This document shows, piece after piece, positions 26,473 through 34,132 of a stretch of 64,000 nucleotides of DNA; the stretch's first letter is position 1, and each line of letters opens with the position of its first letter. The notes under the pieces were generated by a model, which worked only from the letters and a program-made list of their open reading frames with translations, was not told the DNA's origin and ran no database searches. A program made the position numbers and the translations under genes. The DNA is from CAYRNR01 sp964425605. Its GTDB lineage: Bacteria; Myxococcota_A; UBA796; UBA9615; CAYRNR01. The stretch lies in NCBI GenBank assembly GCA_964425605.1, contig CAYRNR010000027.1, positions 1 to 64,000 of the forward strand, written 5' to 3'.

Positions 26473-27642
26473 ATGAGACTCAGCCGTACCGCTTTCATGG
26501 CCTGGATGTTCATCGGGTTCGCCGCCTGGATCGGCTGCCCCGGAGACGACTACGACCCGGACGACGACTCCGCCGCGGACGACGACGACGACGCGACGGG
26601 GGACGACGACGACGTGGGCGACGACGATGACTCCGCGGGGGACGACGACGACTTCACCGGCAACCATCCGCCCACGACGCCGGAGGTACACATCGATCCG
26701 GCGGAGCCCTTCGCCCAGGACACCCTCACCTGCGTGATCGACGTGGAGTCCACCGACGTGGACAACGATCCCATCGCCTACGCCTACGTGTGGCTCCAGA
26801 ACGGCGCGGACAGCGGCATCACCGCCGAGAGCGTTCCCCCGCAGGCCACCGTGGACATGGACGAGTGGACCTGCCAGGTCAGGGCCTTCGACGGTCAGGA
26901 CTTCTCCGACCAGGTGGAGGACTCGGTGCTCGTGGGGCCGGCGCAGCCCGGCGGCTGCCGGTTCGACGTCTCGTTCACGGCGTCTGGCGGGAGCGGGCCG
27001 GGGACGGCCAACGTCTCGCTCACCTGGACCATGATCGACAGCACCCAGACCCAGAACGAGCTTTGCGCCTACGAGTACGCCTACAACGCCTCCTATCCGG
27101 AGATCCTCCCGGGGCTGGGCGACGACTACTATCCCTACATCGATCTGGCGCTCACCTTCACGTCGGGCACCGAGCTCAGCTCCACCTGTCCCGAGGCCTA
27201 CGACGACTTCGCCGCCACCGCGGATCCCATCGGCGCGGTCGAGTGGTTCATCAGCCCCCTGGCCCTGATCACCTGCGACCAGATCACCGCCGTCCCCGAC
27301 CTCGCCGCCGAGCAGTACATCGACGACCTGTACTCCGCCGGACTCTCCAACGGCACCCTGGGCGCCTGGTGCAACGAGTTCGGTCCCATCGCGGAGACCA
27401 CCTGGGGATACGGCCCGATGGAGGGCGTCTGGATCCGCCCCGCAGACAGCTCCAACGGAGCCATGGGGTACGGCATCAACTACTTCGAGGCCCCCAACGG
27501 CAACATCGGCGGGCTGGGCACCTTCGACTCCTGGTCGGCCATGGGCACCGTGTTCGCCGATCCCTCGAACCCCAACGAGCCCATCGAGGGCATCGAGGGC
27601 GACTACGTCACCGTGCCCATCTGGGTGTTCGGTTACTCCTGA
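26473..27642 (+). CDS. Poly-Asp lipoprotein, PKD-like plus GPME domain, copy 3
   Basis: 389 residues, ATG preceded by GGAGGGG. Lipobox WIGC, interrupted Asp tether of about 40 residues, then a PKD/Ig-like region of about 90 residues (PEVHIDPAEP...YAYVWLQNG...WTCQVRAFDG), then the family domain shared with the genes at 3056 and 4964. Identity with copy 1 is high in WFISPLALITCDQI, QYIDDLYSAGL, GYGPMEGVW, FDSWSAMGT and the end EGDYVTVPIWVFGY. The extra Ig-like module shows domain shuffling on a constant C-terminal unit. Function unknown. Confidence 0.85.
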   Translation: MRLSRTAFMAWMFIGFAAWIGCPGDDYDPDDDSAADDDDDATGDDDDVGDDDDSAGDDDDFTGNHPPTTPEVHIDPAEPFAQDTLTCVIDVESTDVDNDPIAYAYVWLQNGADSGITAESVPPQATVDMDEWTCQVRAFDGQDFSDQVEDSVLVGPAQPGGCRFDVSFTASGGSGPGTANVSLTWTMIDSTQTQNELCAYEYAYNASYPEILPGLGDDYYPYIDLALTFTSGTELSSTCPEAYDDFAATADPIGAVEWFISPLALITCDQITAVPDLAAEQYIDDLYSAGLSNGTLGAWCNEFGPIAETTWGYGPMEGVWIRPADSSNGAMGYGINYFEAPNGNIGGLGTFDSWSAMGTVFADPSNPNEPIEGIEGDYVTVPIWVFGYS

Positions 27643-28052
27643 TCCGCCAACCCGCGCACAGGCTCCCTGAACCACCCCACCGGACAGGTCACCCAGGCGA
27701 TCCCCGCGCAGACGAACGAGTAGCCCAGCGGCACCAGGGCCATGCCGTACTCGCCCACCGACAGGTGCGTTCCGACGGCCGCGGCCATGATCAGCAACAG
27801 CCCCATCGACGCGCCGAAGCGCGTGTCCGGGTGCGCCACGAGCACGGCGAACAGCAGTTCTGCGGCGCCCACGGCGATCATGAATCCGAGGGGGTAGCCC
27901 CAGCGCGTGAACTGCTCCACCTGGGTCTCCATGCCGATGACCTTGGCACCGCCGGCTCCCAGGAACACCAGCGCCAGCATGTACGAAGCGATACCGAGAG
28001 CGGTCGAACGCCAGTTGAAGGAATGGATGGATCGTAGAAGTAGTTCGGTCAT
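27633..28052 (-). CDS. DoxX-like four-helix membrane protein
   Basis: 139 residues with four predicted helices, MLALVFLGAGGAKVIGM being typical of the first helix of the DoxX/DoxX-like family. Family members are linked to redox or sulfur metabolism, or are of unknown function. Single gene; 3' end overlaps the convergent lipoprotein gene by ten bases. The upstream region (28053-28160) has several inverted repeats, including TAGGAGG/CCTCCTA at 28067-28097 and an 11-bp palindrome at 28119, so it may be regulated by a local repressor. Confidence 0.75.
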   Translation of the reverse strand: MTELLLRSIHSFNWRSTALGIASYMLALVFLGAGGAKVIGMETQVEQFTRWGYPLGFMIAVGAAELLFAVLVAHPDTRFGASMGLLLIMAAAVGTHLSVGEYGMALVPLGYSFVCAGIAWVTCPVGWFREPVRGLADQE

Positions 28053-28118
28053 CGTTCTCGTCCTCTAGGAGGACCGACTGCGCGTGCGCTCCTCCTATTC
28101 GGTCAAACGAAGAACACG

Positions 28119-28129
28119 ACCGTTACGGT
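28119..28129. promoter_or_regulatory. Palindrome ACCGTTACGGT upstream of the DoxX-like gene
   Basis: Perfect 5-bp arms around a central T, about 70 bp before the start at 28052. Possible operator; too short for confidence. Confidence 0.3.
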
Positions 28130-28160
28130 AAACATTCTGGGGGGGTCGATATCTGCCCGA

Positions 28161-28925
28161 TCAGGATTCGATCAGATCGGCAAGGACGGCCAGCATCTCG
28201 TCGTGGATGGCCCCGTTGGAGGCGAGGATGCGGGGGGCGTCCAGATCCAGCTCGCCGCCGGCCACGTCCGTCACGGCTCCGCCAGCCTCGCGCACCAGGA
28301 CGATCCCGGCGGCCACGTCCCACGGGTGCAGGCCGAACTCCCAGTACCCGTCCAGCGCCCCCGACGCGACGAACGCCAGGTCCATGCCCGCCGAGCCCGC
28401 GCGGCGGAACCCCTGGCCGCGCTCGAGGAAGGCCTGAACGTAGCGGAGGAGTTCGGCGGCACGGCGCCGCCGATCGTAGGGGAATCCGCTCGCCAGCAGG
28501 GCCGCGTCGAGGCTCGAGCAGCCCGAGACCCGCATCCTCTCGCCGTTCATCGTCGCGCCCCTACCCTTGCAGGCGCTGTAGCAGCGATCTCGAACGGGAT
28601 CGAGGATCACACCCGTGCGGAGCTCCCCGCGGTCCTCCAGGGCAATGCAGACACAGTACGCCGGAAAGCCGTGGACGAAGTTGGTCGTGCCGTCCAGCGG
28701 ATCCACGATCCATCGGGTGGACGCCCCCTCGGCGCCGCCGCCCTCCTCGCCGAGGATCGGGACTCCGGGGGTCTCTCGCTCCAGGATCTCGCGGATGGCG
28801 GCCTCGCATGCGAGGTCCACCTCGGTGACGAGGTCCACGTCGCCCTTGTGGTCGATGCGCTGGGCCGAACCCCGGCGGATGATCTCACCGGCGGCGCGGG
28901 CGGCTTTTTCTGCGACAGGGAGCAT
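28161..28925 (-). CDS. suhB: Inositol-1-monophosphatase family protein
   Basis: 254 residues, start with GGAGG immediately upstream. All metal and substrate motifs are present: GEEGGG (about 59-64), WIVDPLDGTTNFVHGFP, and LHPWDVAAGIVLVREAGG near the C-terminus. These enzymes hydrolyse myo-inositol phosphates or related sugar phosphates with Mg2+; E. coli SuhB also assists rRNA transcription. The gene stands alone here. Cytoplasmic. Confidence 0.92.
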   Translation of the reverse strand: MLPVAEKAARAAGEIIRRGSAQRIDHKGDVDLVTEVDLACEAAIREILERETPGVPILGEEGGGAEGASTRWIVDPLDGTTNFVHGFPAYCVCIALEDRGELRTGVILDPVRDRCYSACKGRGATMNGERMRVSGCSSLDAALLASGFPYDRRRRAAELLRYVQAFLERGQGFRRAGSAGMDLAFVASGALDGYWEFGLHPWDVAAGIVLVREAGGAVTDVAGGELDLDAPRILASNGAIHDEMLAVLADLIES

Positions 28926-28997
28926 GGGTCCTCCGACCGGGGAAGGGTCGGAGAGATGGAGGGAAAGGTCAAGGGACGGAGAGGTCGTGGGAGGGGG

Positions 28998-29450
28998 CTA
29001 GCGGACGCAGATGTGGAGGCGTCCGGGCCGGACCGCGACCTTCACCCTTGGCTTGGGGTGGTGGTTGTGGCGCACGACGACGGCGTGCTTCGGGGCCGGT
29101 CGGACGACGGTGCGGACCACGGGCCGGACCGCCACGGACCGGAAGTTGTTGTTGTCCCGGTATCGGCGGAACGTCAGGACCGCTGCGTCGGTGGCGTCGG
29201 TGATCCGACGGGTCTCTGCCGGGGTGACGATGCCGTCGCGCTGGGCGTCGCGGATGACCCTGTCAGCGAGGTTCTGCAGCGCACGGACCTCGTCGAGCTC
29301 GCCGCGGGTGAGCTGACCTCGATCCCAGGCGTGGTTGACGTTGCCGTCGAGGTTGGAGAAGGCAGCGGGAATCATGCTGGCCGAGGCGCCCACGGTGGTC
29401 AGGAGTCCGAGGCTCAGGGCAGCGACGAGGGTGAGCATGGTGCGAGTCAT
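28998..29450 (-). CDS. Small secreted His/Arg/Val-rich protein
   Basis: 150 residues. Signal peptide MTRTMLTLVAALSLGLLTTVGASAS, then a helical region of about 70 residues and a basic tail with repeated VVR/KVAVRP and a HNHH cluster that could bind metal. GGAGAGGAG site upstream. It precedes suhB on the same strand with 72 bp between. Not recognised. Confidence 0.7.
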   Translation of the reverse strand: MTRTMLTLVAALSLGLLTTVGASASMIPAAFSNLDGNVNHAWDRGQLTRGELDEVRALQNLADRVIRDAQRDGIVTPAETRRITDATDAAVLTFRRYRDNNNFRSVAVRPVVRTVVRPAPKHAVVVRHNHHPKPRVKVAVRPGRLHICVR

Positions 29451-29590
29451 TGTCGGTCTCCTCTCCAGGGGTTTTCCCGGTTTCCATTCAATGTCTGGGG
29501 GTTAAGACGTTCGTGGGGGCGAGAATCATCAATCGGCGGGCATTTTTTTTTCCAGGGCCGGTGTTACCCTCCGTTCGAATCGGGGAAGTG

Positions 29591-31918
29591 ATGATGATCA
29601 GGTTGTGGATGTTCGTTGCAGTTCTGCCGGCGTGGGTCCTCCTCGCGGGTACGGCGGCGCTGGCGCAGTCGACGGACGCGGGGATGCGCCTGGAGCAGCT
29701 CCTGGAGCCACGGCTGGCCGAGACGGCGCTCGCCGTGGACGAGCTGGTGGTGCGCGGTGAGCAGCTGACCGCGACCCTGCGTGGCGGCAGCCTGGTGCAG
29801 ATCCTGTCGGCGGATGGAGACGCCATCGGCGCGGTGTACCTGGGCGGCGGCGTTCTGGTCTACGAGCCTCTGGACGAGCTGGAGCGGTACCAGCTCCAGC
29901 GTAAGACCGGGCACGATCGCCTGGACGGGCCACTGGAGCACGCGTTCTTCCTGACCGACGACGCGGACACCCTCGCGACCCTGGCGCCCGCCAGCGCGGT
30001 CGAGGTGGATGTGCCGGCCCGGGCGCGGGCGATCTTCCACGTGCGCTGGGAGGAGTACGCGGATCCCAAGTGGGGGGACGGCCCCAACCTCGAGGTGGCG
30101 CGCATCCAGCGAGAGCTGGACGGCGGGGCGGGTGAGGGATTCGTCCTGGCGGAGTTCGGCTTCGCCGGGCTCAGGCCGTATCAGGACGCCCAGGTGATGC
30201 GCCCCTTCGACTGGGTGAGCTACCTGTCCATGCCCGGGGGAGCCCTTGCCAGCGGCCGCAGCAGCGCGTTGTTCGGCCATCAGAGGTCCCCCTTCGGTCA
30301 CCTGGTCGAGGTGTTCTGTGGGGGATCCCTCGCCGGATCGGCCCGGCCCGTGGACGTCGTCTCGACGGACATGGAGCTGACCATCCCGTCGGGCGGCGCG
30401 TCCGGACTGTCCACGATCCACAACACGGTTCAGGTGCAGCTCACGGCCTCCGCCGCGCCGGTGAACAGCGTCGCGCTGGACCTGTTGACGCGCACCTACA
30501 GCTGGTACCAGGACAGGTACGTGGCGCTCGTAGTCGAGGAGATCGTCGACTACACCGGCCAGCCGCTGCCCCACGTCCACCACCGCAGCAAGCTCCTGGT
30601 GCCCCTCCGTGCGCCCCTGAAGCCGGGAGAGGCCGAGACCCTGACCATCCGCTACTCCGGCGAGGCCCTGTTCGCCCTGGACCAGGACAGCTACTGGGTG
30701 CTCAACACCTGGCCCTGGTATCCGATGAACGGCTTCTCCGACCGCGGCAAGTTCGCCGTGACCGTCCACTACCCCGCCGCGCTGCGCATGGCCGGCACCG
30801 GCACGACGGTGCGGGTCGAGGAGGCCGACGGCGTTCGGACGGAGCGCTGGGAGGAGGACACGCCGGTCCACTTCCCATCCATGATCATCGGCAACTTCAC
30901 CACCGTGGAGCAGGGAGAGACCCCGTCGGGGGTCGTCGTACGCGCGTTCTTCACGCCCGCAGAGGAGCAGCACGCCTCCGAGGCGGTCGGTGAGGCGCTG
31001 CGGGTGATCCAGTACTACGAGGACCTCTACGGGCCGTTCCCCTTCGCCGAGGTGGACGTGGCCGAGATGTCGGTCAACATGGGGTTCTGGCAGGCCCCCC
31101 CGGGGCTGATCCTGATCACCAAGTACGAGGTCGCGGTGGAGTGGATCAACAGCCCGACGCGGGGTCGGCCCCACTACGCCTCGTCCGTGCTGTCCCACGA
31201 GCTGGCCCACCAGTACTGGGGCCACGTGGTCGGCTGGGCCTCGCCCGACGACCAGTGGATCAGCGAGGCGATGGCCGAGTACTCCAGCCACCTCTACATC
31301 GGCCACTACTATGGTCCCGACGACTACGAGGCGCGGCTGGACATGTGGCGCGACGGCGCCAGGGAGTCGTCGAAGTTCGGCGCGGTCGCGCTGGCCGGCA
31401 GGCGGCTGGGCAAGGGCCGCTACCCGCTGTGGTACCACAAGGGCCCCTACGTACTGCACATGCTCCGCGGCTGGGTCGGGGACAAGGAGTTCATCGACCT
31501 GCTGGGCACCACCTGCCAGGTCGTCGCCCACCGAAACCTCTCCACCGACGATCTGCAGGCCATCGCCGAGAAGCGCCTGGGCACCGACATGGGCTGGTTC
31601 TTCGATCCTTGGCTACGCAGCCCCCATCTGCCCAAGGTCGAGGCCTCCTATCGCCTCGGCTCCGCCAGACGCTCCCCCATCCAGCTCACCGTGCGCCAGG
31701 TCCACCAGGGACCGCCCATGAAGCTACGCATCCCGGTCCGCATCACGCTCGACAAGGGGCGGCGATCCAAGGAGGTCTGGCGCACCGTGACCGTCGATCA
31801 GGACGAGACCACCGTGGAGATCGCCGGTGTCGCCGGCGACGTCACCAAGGTCGAGCTCGATCCGGAGAACACGTCGCTGTGGGGGCGGGATCCGGTGCAG
31901 GCGGTGCGGGAGGACTAG
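29591..31918 (+). CDS. M1-family zinc metallopeptidase
   Basis: 775 residues with a Sec signal (VLLAGTAALAQ). The M1 active site is complete: HELAHQYWGH starting at H536, then WISEAMAEY with E559, giving HExxH-x18-E. The usual GAMEN exopeptidase motif appears replaced by a MGFWQAPPG region, which suggests a divergent specificity, as in membrane-associated M1 relatives. The N-terminal 250 residues are poorly conserved; a beta-sandwich follows. Likely periplasmic or extracellular. The ribosome binding site is weak, and starts at 29588 (GTG) or 29594 are possible. Confidence 0.88.
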   Translation: MMIRLWMFVAVLPAWVLLAGTAALAQSTDAGMRLEQLLEPRLAETALAVDELVVRGEQLTATLRGGSLVQILSADGDAIGAVYLGGGVLVYEPLDELERYQLQRKTGHDRLDGPLEHAFFLTDDADTLATLAPASAVEVDVPARARAIFHVRWEEYADPKWGDGPNLEVARIQRELDGGAGEGFVLAEFGFAGLRPYQDAQVMRPFDWVSYLSMPGGALASGRSSALFGHQRSPFGHLVEVFCGGSLAGSARPVDVVSTDMELTIPSGGASGLSTIHNTVQVQLTASAAPVNSVALDLLTRTYSWYQDRYVALVVEEIVDYTGQPLPHVHHRSKLLVPLRAPLKPGEAETLTIRYSGEALFALDQDSYWVLNTWPWYPMNGFSDRGKFAVTVHYPAALRMAGTGTTVRVEEADGVRTERWEEDTPVHFPSMIIGNFTTVEQGETPSGVVVRAFFTPAEEQHASEAVGEALRVIQYYEDLYGPFPFAEVDVAEMSVNMGFWQAPPGLILITKYEVAVEWINSPTRGRPHYASSVLSHELAHQYWGHVVGWASPDDQWISEAMAEYSSHLYIGHYYGPDDYEARLDMWRDGARESSKFGAVALAGRRLGKGRYPLWYHKGPYVLHMLRGWVGDKEFIDLLGTTCQVVAHRNLSTDDLQAIAEKRLGTDMGWFFDPWLRSPHLPKVEASYRLGSARRSPIQLTVRQVHQGPPMKLRIPVRITLDKGRRSKEVWRTVTVDQDETTVEIAGVAGDVTKVELDPENTSLWGRDPVQAVRED

Positions 31919-31931
31919 GGGAACGAGGGAA

Positions 31932-32061
31932 ACCACGGAGGCACGGAGACACGGAGGTTCGGGGGTGGTTCGAGGCTGCGGGGCGGGCGAGGGGCTCTGG
32001 GGGCTGGTTCGAAGCAGGTATTCTTCCCCCTCTTGTTTCTCCGTGCCTCCATCTCTGTGGT
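31932..32061. repeat. Imperfect inverted repeat between convergent genes
   Basis: Left arm ACCACGGAGGCACGGAG near 31932 and right arm CTCCGTGCC...CTCTGTGGT ending near 32061. Sequences of this ACCACGGAGGCACGGAG type recur as interspersed repeats in many environmental bacterial genomes. Lying between two convergent 3' ends, it may form a cruciform or act as a two-way terminator. Confidence 0.6.
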
Positions 32062-32093
32062 GATTCCGGAGGCGAACGGGAATCCGAGAGTGT

Positions 32094-34121
32094 TCAGGAT
32101 CGGCGGCGGAGGAAGACCCCGGCGAGGAGCGCGAGCGCGGTCAGCGCCGTCGGGGATGGGGCGGCAACGGCGCTGCAGGTGCAGCCCTCGTCCGCGGGCT
32201 CGGAGGAGTCGTCGTCCGAGACATCGTCGTCGTCATCGTCGGCGTCGTCGTCGTCGTCGCCCTCGTCACAGCCACCGTCCACGTCGTCGAGGACACCGTT
32301 GCAGTTGTCGTCGACGCCGTTGCAGACCTCGGTGGCGCCGGGATAGACGGTGACGTCGCCGTCGTCGCAGTCGCCGTCCTCGTCGGTCCAGCCGTCGCCG
32401 TCGTCGTCGACGGCGGTGACGTCGATCTCGTCGATGTCTCCGTCGCAGTCGTTGTCGAGGCCGTCCTCGATCTCGGGGGCGTCGGGGAAGCAGTTGGCGC
32501 AGGCGTCGTCGCAGTCGCCGTCGTCCTCGGTCCAGCCGTCGCAGTCGTCGTCCACGCCGGTGTCCTCGTCGGCGCCGGGGTAGCTCCCGGGATCGTCGTC
32601 ACGGCAGTCACCCTCGACCTCGGAGAAGCCGTCGCCGTCGTCGTCGAGGGTCATGCCGGAGTGGAGCAGGAAGGCCTTGCCGGCCTCGAAGCCGCCGTGG
32701 TCGGCGTGGTTGCTGCCGATCATGAACACGGGGTAGCCCCAGCCGATGTCCCCCAGGTGGGACAGGTGCGTCCCGATGCGGTCCATCTCGAACTCGCCCT
32801 GGACGCGGATGGGGATGTCGTCGGTGGACGAGGGGAAGGGCATGGCCGGGGAGCGGCCGGTGAGCAGGTAGACGCGGCCGGTGGCCTGCTCGTCGCTGTC
32901 GGTGCCGGGGGCGCCGATGATCAGGTCGCCGTAGCCGTCCTCGCCCACGTCGCCGATGCCGGCGATCTCGTAGCCGAAGCAGCCGTTGGCCTCGCCGCCG
33001 CGGATGTACAGGATGCCCGAACCCCAGGGCGGCGTGCTCATGGGCAGGCTGGGGCCGCCGATGTAGCCGGTGACCGAGCCGCCGGCGTTCGCCGCCTCGT
33101 CCGAGTAGGGGGCGCCGACGATGATGTCGAGGGTACCGTCACCGTTGAAGTCCTCGAACACCAGCGACGTGCCCGCGCGGGTGTTCTCCGCGGGGCCGAC
33201 GACGATGAAGCGGGCCGAGCCGGGCGGGTGCTCGCCGGGGGACATGGTGTGGAGGCCGGTGAAGCAGTGGACCTGGCCGACCCCCTCCATGAAGTCCACC
33301 ACGGCGCCGGGGGAGCCGACGCACATGTCGGGGACGCCGTCGCCGGAGATGTCCCCCGCGGCGATGGTCGAGCCCATCAGGCCGCCCTCGGCGTCGCCGG
33401 TGAAGTAGATGTGGGAGTCGTCGATGAGGTCCATCTCCGCGGGCCAGAAGTTCCGGCCCAGCACGAGGTGGACGCGGCCGATCTTGAGCTCCTCCACCTC
33501 CATGGCGCCGGCATCGAGCCAGTCGAGCTTGGAGTACGGCGATCCGATCCAGAGGTCGTCCAGGCCGTCGCCGTCCACGTCGCCGGCGTTGACGGTCACC
33601 GTGCCGGTGCCGGCGACCAGGTGCTCGCCGCGGATCATCACGTCCGCGTCCTCGAAGTCCACGTAGTCGCCCCAGCTGTTCCAGGGGCCGAAGAAGATCC
33701 GCACGGTGCCCGATCCGTTGTCCTCGCGGTCGAGCAGCACGCCCACCGCCAGGTCGTCGAAGCCGTCGCCGTTGATGTCGCCGATGCCGGAGACATCCCA
33801 GCCGAGCATGTCCGTGGGGGCGGCGCCGCCGATGATCACATCGGCGTCCTCGAGGCTGGCGTTGCGGTGGAACTCGCCGTCGCCCGAGAACAGGAAGACG
33901 CGCCCGGAGTCAGGCCACTCCATGTCGTCCAGCGGCGCGCCGACGGCGAAGTCCACGGTGCCGTCGTTGTCCAGATCGCCGACGCTGGCCACGCGGCTGC
34001 CGCCGCACCAGTCGCCGGTGCCGAGGAACGAGACCGGCGCCTCGGCGATGGGCCAGACCTCCTGGGCGCTCGCGGCCGGGGCGAGAGAGAGCAGGAGAAG
34101 ACACGTCAAGATGGTTCGCAT
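32094..34121 (-). CDS. FG-GAP repeat, MopE repeat, MYXO-CTERM surface protein
   Basis: 675 residues. The second ATG (34121) is chosen because AGGAGG lies six bases upstream of it but abuts the first ATG. Signal MRTILTCLLLLSLAPAASAQ. Seven or so FG-GAP/integrin-alpha-like blades follow (for example VGDLDNDGTVDFAVGAP, IGDINGDGFDDLAVG, AGDVDGDGLDDLWIGSP) with DxDxDG calcium loops, then three MopE-type repeats, an Asp tether and the MYXO-CTERM tail GCTCS-hydrophobic-RRRS. It is the last gene of a three-gene minus-strand unit. Likely a calcium-binding surface adhesin or structural protein. Confidence 0.87.
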   Translation of the reverse strand: MRTILTCLLLLSLAPAASAQEVWPIAEAPVSFLGTGDWCGGSRVASVGDLDNDGTVDFAVGAPLDDMEWPDSGRVFLFSGDGEFHRNASLEDADVIIGGAAPTDMLGWDVSGIGDINGDGFDDLAVGVLLDREDNGSGTVRIFFGPWNSWGDYVDFEDADVMIRGEHLVAGTGTVTVNAGDVDGDGLDDLWIGSPYSKLDWLDAGAMEVEELKIGRVHLVLGRNFWPAEMDLIDDSHIYFTGDAEGGLMGSTIAAGDISGDGVPDMCVGSPGAVVDFMEGVGQVHCFTGLHTMSPGEHPPGSARFIVVGPAENTRAGTSLVFEDFNGDGTLDIIVGAPYSDEAANAGGSVTGYIGGPSLPMSTPPWGSGILYIRGGEANGCFGYEIAGIGDVGEDGYGDLIIGAPGTDSDEQATGRVYLLTGRSPAMPFPSSTDDIPIRVQGEFEMDRIGTHLSHLGDIGWGYPVFMIGSNHADHGGFEAGKAFLLHSGMTLDDDGDGFSEVEGDCRDDDPGSYPGADEDTGVDDDCDGWTEDDGDCDDACANCFPDAPEIEDGLDNDCDGDIDEIDVTAVDDDGDGWTDEDGDCDDGDVTVYPGATEVCNGVDDNCNGVLDDVDGGCDEGDDDDDADDDDDDVSDDDSSEPADEGCTCSAVAAPSPTALTALALLAGVFLRRRS

Positions 34122-34132
34122 CGTCATCCTCC

